From Deltaproteobacteria bacterium (GTDB lineage Bacteria; Desulfobacterota; Syntrophia; Syntrophales; UBA8958): DNA of 37,903 nt. The stretch lies in the NCBI GenBank assembly GCA_026388335.1, contig JAPLJZ010000048.1, positions 1 through 37,903 of the forward strand. Direction: 5' to 3'. The notes under the pieces were generated by a model. It was not told the origin of the DNA. It ran no database searches and saw only the letters and a program-made list of their open reading frames with translations. Below, in pieces: positions 24,038-32,726 of this stretch (within the stretch, counting starts at the first letter, position 1; every line of letters begins with the position of its first letter). The translations under genes were made by a program, and so were the position numbers.

Positions 24038-25897
24038 TTATATCACCTGCTTTACCCCGAATTCGCAGGACAGAACAAAAAAGTCGTCATCAAGGGCGGT
24101 CTTGACGGCGTAGGGAAGTTTCTTGAACAGACGGATCATGGCGGCATTACGATGCGAGGTATAGGCCGCCATGCCGGAAAAACCGTTTCCCATGGCCGCT
24201 TGTGCAAGCTTGGTCAGGATGACGTGGGCAATCCCCTTGCCCTGCCAGTCTTTGGAGACGGAAAAGGCGACTTCCACCCGGTTCTGGGCCGGTTCGAGGT
24301 TATATTCGCCCACGGCGATCACCCTTTCCAGCCCCCCTTCCCCCGTGGCAGCGACAATGGTCATGTTCTTGATATAGTCCACCTGATACATGTCCGCCAG
24401 TTGTTCCTGATAAAAGGTAGAGCGCAACTGGAAGAACCTTGTCGCCACATCCTTGTCGTCCATGGTGTAGAAGTGTTCCTGGATGGGGCGGATATCGGTC
24501 GGTTTGACGGGACGGAAGGTAACCCGGACGCCGCCGTAATCCCGGATTTCTTCCAGCCAGACGGGATAGACGCCGAAAAGGGATTCGTTCAGGGTGCGCT
24601 CCGGGCTGATCAATCCCAACTCCCCGGCCTGCCGGAAGAGATCTTCCCGAAAGGCGGGGTGGGCGATGCTGATCAGGGCCATGGCCCGCTCCTGGAGACT
24701 TTTCCCGAAGAGATTGACCATGCCGTATTCCGTGATGACATACTGAATATAGCTTTTCGATATGAACACGGCCCCGCAGTCCAGTTCGGGGACGATGTTG
24801 CTCTTCTTGCCATCCGACGTCGCGGCGGACAGGACGATCATTGATTTTCCCTCCGGATTGGCCAGGGCGCCGATGACAAAATCGGCCATGCCGCTAACCC
24901 CGGAGAAATAATTCTCGGGCAGGGCGTCGGCGGCAATCTGTCCTGTCAGGTCTATCGCCGTGGCGGCATTTACGGAGGTCATCCGTTCCTGTTGGGCAAT
25001 AATGATGGGGTTATTTACATAGTCGGCCGGATGAAATTCAATGGCGGGATGGTTATGGAGGAATCGGTACAATTCCTCTCCGCCGATGGCCGACTCCGCC
25101 ACCAGCTTGCCCTCGTGGCTGCTCTTATAGCGGTTCGTGATCACTCCTTCCGTCATGAGGTGCATGAATCCGTCCGTCATGAACTGGGTATGAACTCCCA
25201 GGTCGCGCTTATCCTTTAAGGCTCTGAGAATAGGGCCGGTATATTCACTCAGTCCCACATGGATCGTGGCGCCGTCCTCAATCAGGCAGGCCACCAGTTC
25301 GGCAATCTTCCGGGCCGCCTCCGTTTCCGGATGCTCCTGAACCGCCGGCAGCGGTGCGTCCCATTCCACAAATATATTGATGTCCCGGACATGGAGGAAG
25401 CTGTTTCCGTTGATACGTGGCATCTGCGGGTTAACCTGGGCGATTACGAGATCCGCCGCCTGGGCTGCCGCTCTCGTAATATCTACGGATACCCCCAGGC
25501 TCATCCACCCGTATTCATCGGGCGGGCTGACCTGAATGAGGGCGCAGTTGATGGGCAACTTCCGGGAACGAAAAAGCCGGGGGATGGAAGAAAAACCCAT
25601 CGGGGTGAGAAAACGGCGGATGCCTTGGAGCTGTTCCGTCCGTCCCGACCCTTGATAGATGCTCCGGAAGGAAAAGATATGCTCCAACTCCTGCCGATGC
25701 TTCGTCAAATCAATGGTGGCCTCCATAGAGAGGAGGCGGAGAATCTCCAGGTCGGAGAAACGGTCGCGGTTCTTAATGAGTGCGTCCACAAGATGGCGGG
25801 GAGATCCGCAGGTGGAGCTAATGAATACCCGCTGTCCGGAATGGATCATGGCAATGGCTTCCTCTGCCGTCCTTAATTTTTGCCGGTATTCTTGCAT
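24038..25897 (-). CDS. Acetyl-CoA hydrolase/CoA-transferase family protein fused to GNAT acetyltransferase
   Basis: The 619-residue protein has two parts. Residues 1-450 follow the 4-hydroxybutyrate CoA-transferase/acetyl-CoA hydrolase fold (AEEAIAMIHSGQRVFISSTC near the start, LGVHTQFMTDGFMHL at 233-247, YFSGVSGMADFVIGA at 330-344). Residues about 458-605 are a GNAT domain with the acetyl-CoA loop DWQGKGIAHVI. In characterised members the catalytic Glu sits in H-T/S-E; here position 238 is Gln (codon CAG). The G-G-Q-x-D-F motif is also changed to SGMADF. Standard glutamyl-CoA catalysis is thus doubtful. The fusion could link acyl-CoA sensing or hydrolysis to protein or metabolite acetylation. 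It is divergent from the MFS/CoA-transferase unit. Confidence 0.87.
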   Translation of the reverse strand: MQEYRQKLRTAEEAIAMIHSGQRVFISSTCGSPRHLVDALIKNRDRFSDLEILRLLSMEATIDLTKHRQELEHIFSFRSIYQGSGRTEQLQGIRRFLTPMGFSSIPRLFRSRKLPINCALIQVSPPDEYGWMSLGVSVDITRAAAQAADLVIAQVNPQMPRINGNSFLHVRDINIFVEWDAPLPAVQEHPETEAARKIAELVACLIEDGATIHVGLSEYTGPILRALKDKRDLGVHTQFMTDGFMHLMTEGVITNRYKSSHEGKLVAESAIGGEELYRFLHNHPAIEFHPADYVNNPIIIAQQERMTSVNAATAIDLTGQIAADALPENYFSGVSGMADFVIGALANPEGKSMIVLSAATSDGKKSNIVPELDCGAVFISKSYIQYVITEYGMVNLFGKSLQERAMALISIAHPAFREDLFRQAGELGLISPERTLNESLFGVYPVWLEEIRDYGGVRVTFRPVKPTDIRPIQEHFYTMDDKDVATRFFQLRSTFYQEQLADMYQVDYIKNMTIVAATGEGGLERVIAVGEYNLEPAQNRVEVAFSVSKDWQGKGIAHVILTKLAQAAMGNGFSGMAAYTSHRNAAMIRLFKKLPYAVKTALDDDFFVLSCEFGVKQVI

Positions 25898-26016
25898 TGC
25901 TTGAAGTCTCCCTGTAATCGCTAAGGGCGATATGGCACATTAAACAGAATAATTCACCAAATTTTCTCCTATTTTCTTTCCTTGTGCAGAAATGACAATT
26001 CATTGTATATTACCGC

Positions 26017-27456
26017 ATGGTTGATTATGCGCTGACTGATAAAAAGAGCCAGTTCGCCCTCATCGCCCTGGCCGGATCGCTTGCGGGCGTGGCCAATCTG
26101 GATTATTCCCTGGTGAATATCTCCATCATTCCCATTTCAAAACACTTTGACGTTTCCGCATCTTTAAGCGACTGGGTTCTGATCATCCTCGGCCTCATTT
26201 CCGTGGCCACCCCCGTGGGATTCGGGAAACTGGGCGATCTCAAGGGCTATCGGAACGTTTTGAATATCGGCCTGATTATTTACGCAACCGGAAACGTCAT
26301 GTGCGCCTTCGCCCCCAGTATCCAGGCGCTGATTGCCTTTCACACCCTGAAATCCGTAGGCTACGCCATGACTCTGCCCATGTCCCTAGCCATTACGACG
26401 GTTTTTCTCCCGGGCCACATGATCGGTCTGGCCTTGGGCGTGGTCGCCGCTATGGCGGCTCTTGGTTTCGCCCTGGGACTTGCCGTCGGCGGTTACGTCG
26501 CCGGGGTCTTCGGCTGGCAATACAATTTCCTCGTTTCCGTCCCTATTCTGGCTGCGGGACTCCTTGCCTCCTTTCTCATCGTACCGGCCAGTCAGGCAGA
26601 AGCGCCCGACGCCCGTTTTGATCTGCCCGGCGCCGTCTGGCTCTTCATGGCCCTGTTTCCCATGATCTTTGCGCTGAATTCCGGTGCCAAAGCGGGATGG
26701 AGTAATCCGATCATCCTGACAGCCCTTGTTATTTCCGCCGTCGGGTTCGTTTTGTTTTTCCGCCAGGAACAGCGCATATCTTATCCCCTTGTAGACTTGA
26801 TCCTTTTTAAGAAAAGGAATTTTTCCTATTCTATCGCAGCGGTGACCCTGGTTTACTTTCTCATGGGCGGGGTGATGTTCCTCTTTCCCTTTTATCTCCT
26901 CCTCGTTCGCCACCTCGATATGTCTCAGGCCGGGCTGGTCATTATGATCTTCCCGATCACGGCGGCCGTCGTCGCCCCTTTCGCCGGCAGCCTGGCCGAC
27001 CGTCTCGGCTCGCACCTGCTCTGTACGGCAGGCATGTTGATCACTGCCGCCGGCAATATCCTTGTTGCCCTTCTGAGTCCGGATTCCGGCCTTGCCCATG
27101 TCATTGCCGCCCTGTGCCTGATGGGGGTCGGCATCGGCCTGTTCTTTGCGCCCAACAATAAACTGATCATGACGCTTACCCAGAAGGAGAAACAGGGCAT
27201 GGCTTCCGGCATCTACCGGATGACGACAAACGCCGGATCAGTCCTGGGCATCGTTTTTTTTGTGCTCATTGTCCAGCAGGTCATCAGCATCGATTGCAGT
27301 CGGTGGCACATTGCCCCGCCTGCTTACAAGCTGCACCCGGAGGTCCTCATGCACGGTTTTCAGGTGGTTTTCATTATCGGAGCGGCATTGATGCTGCTGA
27401 ACGCCTTTTTCGCATTTCAGGCCAAAGACGTTATAGAACCGGCCCCTGCCCAATGA
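26017..27456 (+). CDS. MFS transporter (DHA2-like, about 14 transmembrane segments)
   Basis: The 479-residue membrane protein has the major facilitator A motif GKLGDLKGYRNVLNIG between helices 2 and 3 and the YDYSLVNISIIP-like first helix (NLDYSLVNISIIPIS) of the DHA2 drug:proton family. About 14 hydrophobic segments are visible. A second A-like motif, GSLADRLGSHLL, occurs after the central loop. There is no clear ribosome site before the ATG at 26017, so the start is uncertain. The CoA-transferase gene starts 40 bases downstream on the same strand. That context suggests export or uptake of an organic acid rather than drugs, but substrate is not encoded in any visible motif. Confidence 0.9.
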   Translation: MVDYALTDKKSQFALIALAGSLAGVANLDYSLVNISIIPISKHFDVSASLSDWVLIILGLISVATPVGFGKLGDLKGYRNVLNIGLIIYATGNVMCAFAPSIQALIAFHTLKSVGYAMTLPMSLAITTVFLPGHMIGLALGVVAAMAALGFALGLAVGGYVAGVFGWQYNFLVSVPILAAGLLASFLIVPASQAEAPDARFDLPGAVWLFMALFPMIFALNSGAKAGWSNPIILTALVISAVGFVLFFRQEQRISYPLVDLILFKKRNFSYSIAAVTLVYFLMGGVMFLFPFYLLLVRHLDMSQAGLVIMIFPITAAVVAPFAGSLADRLGSHLLCTAGMLITAAGNILVALLSPDSGLAHVIAALCLMGVGIGLFFAPNNKLIMTLTQKEKQGMASGIYRMTTNAGSVLGIVFFVLIVQQVISIDCSRWHIAPPAYKLHPEVLMHGFQVVFIIGAALMLLNAFFAFQAKDVIEPAPAQ

Positions 27457-27495
27457 GAACAAAGGTTTTTATCATTTATGGAGGTACTTAAATAG

Positions 27496-29499
27496 ATGGA
27501 AAATGCTACACACCCAATGCTGGCGCTTCAGGAAGCCATCAAACAGCGGAAGGGTAAGATCGTCTCCTCCAATGAGGCGGTCCGGATTATCCTAAACGGC
27601 GATACTATCGCCTTCAGCGGCTTTCTCGGCGCCGTCTTTGCCGAAGAGATCGCCCGCAAAATCGAGGAATCTTATCTTAAATGTGGAAATCCGAGGGATT
27701 TAACCCTCGTCTATGCTGCGGGAATCGGCGACGGCAAGGAAAAGGGCGTCAACATCCTGGCCCGCGAAGGGCTGCTGAAAAAGGTCGTCTGCGGTCATGT
27801 CGGTCTGGCCCCGAAGCTCCAGAAGCTCATCCGGGAAAATAAGATTCTGGCCTATAACCTTCCCCAGGGGGTGATCAACCACCTCACCCGGGACATCGCT
27901 GCCCACAAACCGGGAACGCTTTCTTTCGTCGGGTTGGGAACCTTTATCGATCCCCGTCTGGACGGGGGAAAACTCAACGACCTGACCAAAACGGAGGGGG
28001 AAGATCATGTCCAGCTTATAACCGTGGGGGGGAAGGAATGCCTGTTCTACAAGTCCTTTCCCATTAACGTGGCCGTGATCCGGGGGACGACGGCCGATCC
28101 CGACGGCAACATCACCATGGAAAAGGAGGCCCTGACCCTGGAGACCCTCTCCTTGGCCATGGCCGCCAAGAATTCCGGGGGCTTTGTCATCGCCCAGGTG
28201 GAACGGATCGCCGACCGGGGAACCCTCAACGCCAGGCAGGTGAAGATACCGGGGATCTTCGTGGACTGCATCGTCGTCGCCAGGCCCGAATATCACTGGC
28301 AGACCAACATCGAGGTCTATAATCCCGCCTACAGCAGCGAAATACGTATCCCCATGCAGTCCATTGCCCCCATGGAAATGAGCGAGAGGAAAATCATCGC
28401 CCGCCGCGCCGCCTTTGAGCTTCGTCCCAACAGCGTCGTGAACCTCGGCATCGGCATGCCCGAGGGGGTCGCCCAGGTAGCCAACGAAGAGAAGATCATC
28501 GAATATTTGACCCTGACCGCCGAGCCGGGCGTGATCGGCGGGATGCCCAACAGCGGTCCCAACTTCGGCACCGGCGTGAACCTCGACGCCCTCATCGACC
28601 AACCTTACCAGTTCGATTTTTATGACGGCGGCGGCCTGGATATGGCATTTCTCGGCATGGCTCAGGCGGACCGGGAGGGGAACATCAACGTCAGCCGCTA
28701 CGGCCCCCGCTTCGTAGGCCCCGGCGGCTTCATCGACATCAGCCAGAACTCTAAAAAAGTAATATTTACCGGGACATTTACGGCCGGGGGGCTTAATGTC
28801 GGCGTCGAGGATGGCAAGCTACGCATCCTCAGCGAAGGAAAGGAACGGAAATTTATCCAGGCGGTAGAGCAGAAAACGTACAGCGGCGCCTACGGGGCAA
28901 AGAGCGGCCGGCCAGTCTTGTATGTAACGGAACGATGCGTCTTTCGCCTCGGCGCGGAAGGCCTGGAACTCATCGAAATCGCCCCTGGAATGGACCTGGA
29001 GAAAGACGTCCTCGCCCTGATGGACTTCAAGCCGGTGATGAAGCAGGAACCCTGCCTCATGGACGCCCGGATCTTCCGGCCCGAACCGATGAATCTGAAG
29101 GACGATCTCCTGTCGGTACCACTGGAGGAACGCTTTACCTACAATCCCGAAGAGAATATCTTTTTCGTCAATTTCGAGAACTTCTTTGTCCGTTCCCGGG
29201 GGGACATCGAAAAGATCAGGGACACCGTGGAAAAGATCCTCGTCCCCATCGGCAAAAAGGTCTTTACTATCGTTAATTACGACAATTTCAACATCCTGCC
29301 GGAGTTGGTGGACGAATACGCCGATATGGTCAAGTATGTCATGCGCTACTACGAGAAGACGACCCGTTACACGACGAGCACCTTCCTAAGGATGAAACTG
29401 GGCGACGAACTCCAGGAACGGGGGGTGGCACCCCATATCTGCGAAAGCAGAGGGGAGGCCAGGCGGAAATTATTCTTTGAGGAGGATAAAGATGATTAG
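27496..29499 (+). CDS. Type I acyl-CoA:carboxylate CoA-transferase with C-terminal extension
   Basis: The 667-residue protein fuses the alpha and beta halves of a type I CoA-transferase, as in propionate CoA-transferase and acetoacetate/3-ketoacid CoA-transferases. The alpha half has GDTIAFSGFLGAVFAEEIA; the beta half has VVNLGIGMPEGVAQVA and the catalytic Glu343 in TAEPGVIGG, the E-x-G-x-x-G signature. Relatives usually end near residue 520; here about 135 more residues follow (VPLEERFTYNPEENIFFVNF onward), an unidentified domain with a highly Tyr/Asn-rich core. It exchanges CoA between acyl-CoA and free acids, fitting the adjacent MFS transporter. GGAGGT lies 10 bases before the ATG. Exact substrate unknown. 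Confidence 0.92.
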   Translation: MENATHPMLALQEAIKQRKGKIVSSNEAVRIILNGDTIAFSGFLGAVFAEEIARKIEESYLKCGNPRDLTLVYAAGIGDGKEKGVNILAREGLLKKVVCGHVGLAPKLQKLIRENKILAYNLPQGVINHLTRDIAAHKPGTLSFVGLGTFIDPRLDGGKLNDLTKTEGEDHVQLITVGGKECLFYKSFPINVAVIRGTTADPDGNITMEKEALTLETLSLAMAAKNSGGFVIAQVERIADRGTLNARQVKIPGIFVDCIVVARPEYHWQTNIEVYNPAYSSEIRIPMQSIAPMEMSERKIIARRAAFELRPNSVVNLGIGMPEGVAQVANEEKIIEYLTLTAEPGVIGGMPNSGPNFGTGVNLDALIDQPYQFDFYDGGGLDMAFLGMAQADREGNINVSRYGPRFVGPGGFIDISQNSKKVIFTGTFTAGGLNVGVEDGKLRILSEGKERKFIQAVEQKTYSGAYGAKSGRPVLYVTERCVFRLGAEGLELIEIAPGMDLEKDVLALMDFKPVMKQEPCLMDARIFRPEPMNLKDDLLSVPLEERFTYNPEENIFFVNFENFFVRSRGDIEKIRDTVEKILVPIGKKVFTIVNYDNFNILPELVDEYADMVKYVMRYYEKTTRYTTSTFLRMKLGDELQERGVAPHICESRGEARRKLFFEEDKDD

Positions 29500-29669
29500 T
29501 GAGACGGAAGAACCCCGTCTCCCCACCCAAAAAAAATGAAACTTTTCCTTGAAGGTTGAAAAATTTACTGGTATTAAACTCTGTAAGGAAAGTTGCGGAA
29601 GGCCGGACGGTAAGAGAAAGGAATCATTACGGAAGTTTAAAATTTCATGTTAATAAGGAGGAAATGTTT

Positions 29670-30800
29670 ATGAAAAGTAGTACTTTACGGATTTTGTTGG
29701 TGGTTATTTTATGTTTGCTGTTTGCAGGTTGTGCAACAAAAAAGGCGGCCTTTTCGCCCGACAGCCTCGACGGCCGACTGAAATCAGGTCAATTAATACA
29801 GAAAGCAAATAATTTTGACGTCCTCTTCGATAAGTCTTCCTCCATGGACGACCCCTATGGCAAGACAACGGAGTTGGGTCTGGCCAATGACGTAACCAAA
29901 AGAATGATTTCGACGATTCCGGATATCAAGCTGACGGCGGGACTGCGGGATTTCTACAACGATAAGAGCACGCTTCTCTACGGGATGACCGCCTTTGACA
30001 AAACAGCTTTTATCAAGGGCATGGAAACCCTGCAATGGGGCAGCGGTCCGACTCCGATGGAAAAGGCTATCGACGGGGCCGCCATCGACCTCCAGGGAAA
30101 AACGGGAAATTCGGCTGTAATTATTGTCAGCGATTTCGAGAACATACCAGGTGTTGACGACCTTCAGCCCGCAAAGGTGATCCCCGCCGTAGCCAGGTTA
30201 AAGGCGCAGTATGGCGATAAGGTCTGCATCTACACCATCCAGGTAGGCAAGTACCCGAAGGCGAATTTAGTGATCGACGCGATCAGGAAGGAAGCCGCGT
30301 GCGGCTTTGGCGTTAACGCCGACGATTTAGCTACTCAGGCGGCCATGGATGCTTTTGTGGAAAAGGTATTCCTCACAACGCCGCCCCCCCCGGCAGCAGC
30401 CGCGCCGGTAGTAGAGCAGGTACAAGAGGCAAAAGCGGAAGCAGCGGCCCCGGCAGTGGCTCTGGAACTGGCAAATATTCACTTTGATTTTGACAAATCC
30501 GCGATCAGAACCCCGGACAGAGAAATCCTGAAGGGTCATGCCGACTGGCTGACTAAGAATAAGGATTACTCCCTGACCATTGAGGGTAATTGTGACGAAA
30601 GAGGCTCTCAGGAATACAACTTGGCCCTTGGGGAAAGACGGGCCATGGAAGCCAAGAAATACCTCGTCGGCCTGGGTATTGATGAAAAACGGATGAAAAC
30701 TATCAGCTACGGCTTCGAACGCCCCCTGGATCCGGGACACAACGAGGCAGCTTGGACCAAGAACCGTCGGGATCAGTTTGTCCCAGCGTTGAACAAGTGA
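29670..30800 (+). CDS. Lipoprotein with vWA-like domain and C-terminal OmpA/Pal domain
   Basis: The product of about 376 residues starts MKSSTLRILLVVILCLLFAG followed by Cys21, a lipobox. Residues about 48-235 resemble a von Willebrand A domain with the MIDAS motif DKSSS and VIIVSDFENIPG. A Pro/Ala-rich linker (TTPPPPAAAAPVV) leads to an OmpA-like domain from about residue 268 (IHFDFDKSAIRTPDREILKG, then NCDERGSQEYNLALGERRA). Its Asp and Arg are the peptidoglycan-binding residues of Pal. It is predicted to be outer-membrane-anchored and wall-bound, holding a vWA adhesion or metal-dependent binding module in the periplasm. The ATG 29670 is chosen because AAGGAGG lies 8 bases upstream; 29556 is open but lacks a site. 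A strong terminator follows. Confidence 0.88.
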   Translation: MKSSTLRILLVVILCLLFAGCATKKAAFSPDSLDGRLKSGQLIQKANNFDVLFDKSSSMDDPYGKTTELGLANDVTKRMISTIPDIKLTAGLRDFYNDKSTLLYGMTAFDKTAFIKGMETLQWGSGPTPMEKAIDGAAIDLQGKTGNSAVIIVSDFENIPGVDDLQPAKVIPAVARLKAQYGDKVCIYTIQVGKYPKANLVIDAIRKEAACGFGVNADDLATQAAMDAFVEKVFLTTPPPPAAAAPVVEQVQEAKAEAAAPAVALELANIHFDFDKSAIRTPDREILKGHADWLTKNKDYSLTIEGNCDERGSQEYNLALGERRAMEAKKYLVGLGIDEKRMKTISYGFERPLDPGHNEAAWTKNRRDQFVPALNK

Positions 30801-30890
30801 TTTTGCATCGCTGATCCATTGATCCGTGGCGGCGGAGTGCCAAAAGCTCCGCCAATAGATCAGTAACAGACAGAAACATCGTTATTTATC

Positions 30891-30939
30891 AGTCGCCTCT
30901 CCTGGTGAAATTGCTGCCGGGAGAGGCGACTTTGTTTTC
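30891..30939 (+). terminator. Rho-independent terminator after the vWA-OmpA gene
   Basis: AGTCGCCTCTCC (30891-30902) pairs perfectly with GGAGAGGCGACT (30920-30931), a 12-base stem with a 17-base loop, followed by TTGTTTTCT. A second hairpin precedes it (GGCGGAG 30831-30837 with CTCCGCC 30847-30853). Confidence 0.85.
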
Positions 30940-30956
30940 TACGGACAAGCTTTCTA

Positions 30957-31067
30957 AGTCCGATTCTAAATCAGAGATGATATCAAGGCGACGAAGGCGT
31001 ATTGTTCATACGTCGAGAAGCCGATGACGAAGCCAACGAAGATAGCGCTTTGATTTAGAATCGGAAT
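30957..31067. repeat. Structured dispersed repeat, copy B (111 bp)
   Basis: Left end AGTCCGATTCTAAATCAGAG pairs with right end CTTTGATTTAGAATCGGAAT with two mismatches. Internal CGTAT pairs with ATACG across TGTTC. Shared blocks with copy A include ATCAAGGCG, TACGTCGAG and AGCCAACGAAGATAGCGCTT. It lies between the convergent vWA-OmpA and PqiC-like genes, 5 bases from the stop of the latter. Confidence 0.85.
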
Positions 31068-31071
31068 AAGT

Positions 31072-31671
31072 CTATCTCGGAGACTGCGCCGCAACGGCGA
31101 TATCGCGGCTTAGCGTCCCCAGAGCCCGACTCAGGGCCGCCACGAAACTGGCATAGTCGCCGCCGCTGACCGGTTCGGAGATGTCCGATCGTCTGACCAG
31201 AATGGCTTTTGTCCCGTTTCCCTCAAGGATCGCCCAGTTTGCCTTCAGGATCACCGTTTTCCCTAATACCCCGTCCAGACGGAGAATATCAACAGTGATC
31301 TGGCGGTTGAGGCTTACCCTGCGTCCCCAGGCATAGGAGACTACCTGTTGCGATGGCAGCAGCGCGGACAGGTTCTCCGTCATCACCCGGGCGATTTCAT
31401 CCCGACAGGAACCGGACCAGCGGTCAAATTCCGCGATTCTGACCTCATTTTCCCCGGAAAGGGTGACGATCTGGGGGCGATCCAGGCTATCAGGAATGGA
31501 GACCGGTCCCACGCCAATTGTCTCTTCCTTTCCTGCCGCCACCGGGGAAGCATTGTCCGGTTTGCTGATCGCATTCAGGGTGTAGAATCTTGCCGGTTGC
31601 GATGTCGCACACCCGGCCGTGACAAGCGTCAATATAAACAGTAATGTCCAGCATTTCAGTCCTTTTTCCAT
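31072..31671 (-). CDS. PqiC-like ABC transport auxiliary lipoprotein
   Basis: The 199-residue lipoprotein starts MEKGLKCWTLLFILTLVTAG followed by Cys21. It has the ABC_trans_aux (PqiC/YmbA) domain: RFYTLNAI after the anchor, IGVGPVSIPDSLDRPQIVTL, and WSGSCRDEIARVMTENLSAL. PqiC-like proteins sit at the outer membrane and cooperate with MCE proteins in phospholipid transport. It is the last gene of the Mla-type operon, 12 bases after the MCE gene, with AAGGAGG before the ATG. The domain is complete. The partner is inferred to be the MCE protein encoded upstream. Confidence 0.9.
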   Translation of the reverse strand: MEKGLKCWTLLFILTLVTAGCATSQPARFYTLNAISKPDNASPVAAGKEETIGVGPVSIPDSLDRPQIVTLSGENEVRIAEFDRWSGSCRDEIARVMTENLSALLPSQQVVSYAWGRRVSLNRQITVDILRLDGVLGKTVILKANWAILEGNGTKAILVRRSDISEPVSGGDYASFVAALSRALGTLSRDIAVAAQSPR

Positions 31672-31683
31672 GCCCTTTCCTCC

Positions 31684-32685
31684 TTAAGGCCCCTTCTTTC
31701 CCTTCAGAATCGCCTCGGGATGGCGTTCCAGATAATCGGTCAGCGCCCGCAGAGACCGGGCAATATTGGAAAATTCCCGGAGGGTGTCTTCCAACTGGAA
31801 GGAAACCTCCGTATTCTCCTGGGTAAAACGCTTCAGGGCGGCAAGGCTATCGTCCATTTTTTTCAGCGTCCCCTTCGCCTGATCGAGGGTATCCTTGGCC
31901 TTCGCCGCTATTTGACCGGGAACCCCTTCATTCATGGCGAGGGTCTTTTCCGCCTGCCGGAAGGTTCCCCGGGCCGCCTCGGAGGTTGCCCGCAGATCCG
32001 TCATGGTCGGACCGATCTGTTCGTTCATCTTTCTTATAAGCCCCTCGGCCTCCTTAGACGCCCTGGCAAGGGACTTGACGCCTTCCTGCGTATCCTTGGA
32101 ATTGACGAGGCCTTCGATGCCTGAGATGATCTTATCCAGTTTCTTCACCATGTCCCTAAGCGGGAGCTCCTGCAATGCCTTGGTAAGCTGCTCAAACTGC
32201 GTCGGTATCGTCGGGATCTCCTCGTATTGTTTCATGAAATGATGGAACTCGCTGGGTTTGTCGGGATAATAATCGAGGGTGATAACCAACAGGCCGGTCA
32301 CCAGGCTCTGGGTATCCAATTGGCCCTTCAGACCTTTTTTTTCCACCAGGTATTTAATGTCTCCCGTTTCAGCCGCTTCCCTCCTCCCGGTATTGAGATT
32401 AATGACCCGACTCGGGTCAAGTTCAATGACCACGGCGCTATGCAGCATCTCAAGCTCGGGTTTGTAATAGAGCCGGACATCGGTGACGACGCCGACCTTC
32501 ACGCCTTTGAAATACACGGGGGCCCCCGCGTTCAAGCCCCGGACGGATTCTTCGAAGTAGAGGGCATAGAAGTTCTGCTTCGCAAAGAACTGCCCGGAGG
32601 AAAAAATGACAATGGCCGCCGTCAGCAAAACCACCGCCCCAACGACAAAGACGCCGATCATTTTCATACTGGCCTGTTTGCTCAT
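31684..32685 (-). CDS. MCE/MlaD family lipid-transport protein
   Basis: This 333-residue protein has an N-terminal transmembrane anchor (GVFVVGAVVLLTAAIVIF at about 11-28), then one MCE domain at about 40-160. YFEESVRGLNAGAPVYFKGV and KVGVVTDVRL are typical, ending in LVTGLLVITLDYYP. A C-terminal alpha-helical region of about 150 residues (heptad pattern, e.g. KALQELPLRDMVKKLDKIIS) is longer than in MlaD and is more like PqiB/YebT-type spacers, suggesting a periplasm-spanning helical channel. It shuttles phospholipids between membranes with its ATPase and permease. AGGGGG precedes the ATG. It lies between the ATPase gene and the PqiC-like gene. Confidence 0.92.
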   Translation of the reverse strand: MSKQASMKMIGVFVVGAVVLLTAAIVIFSSGQFFAKQNFYALYFEESVRGLNAGAPVYFKGVKVGVVTDVRLYYKPELEMLHSAVVIELDPSRVINLNTGRREAAETGDIKYLVEKKGLKGQLDTQSLVTGLLVITLDYYPDKPSEFHHFMKQYEEIPTIPTQFEQLTKALQELPLRDMVKKLDKIISGIEGLVNSKDTQEGVKSLARASKEAEGLIRKMNEQIGPTMTDLRATSEAARGTFRQAEKTLAMNEGVPGQIAAKAKDTLDQAKGTLKKMDDSLAALKRFTQENTEVSFQLEDTLREFSNIARSLRALTDYLERHPEAILKGKKGP

Positions 32686-32726
32686 GGGTTGACCCCCTGT
32701 CTATAGTCCTTGTTTTACTCTTTGAA

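Noticed and set aside
24152-24844. 230-residue plus-strand frame opposite the CoA-transferase/GNAT gene
   Set aside because: No motif or ribosome site; the minus-strand gene explains the region fully.
27700-28602. 300-residue open frame on the minus strand opposite the type I CoA-transferase gene
   Set aside because: It has no recognisable domain and no ribosome site, and lies entirely within a gene with intact motifs; long antisense frames are common in GC-rich coding sequence.
29501-29521. Hairpin GAGACGG/CCGTCTC after the type I CoA-transferase gene as a terminator
   Set aside because: It is followed by a C- and A-rich tract, not a T tract, so it lacks the hallmark of an intrinsic terminator on the plus strand.
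21237-31067. Terminal inverted repeats of the two structured copies as an insertion sequence
   Set aside because: There is no transposase and no target-site duplication, and each copy is only 111-127 bases; a non-autonomous or regulatory repeat is more fitting.
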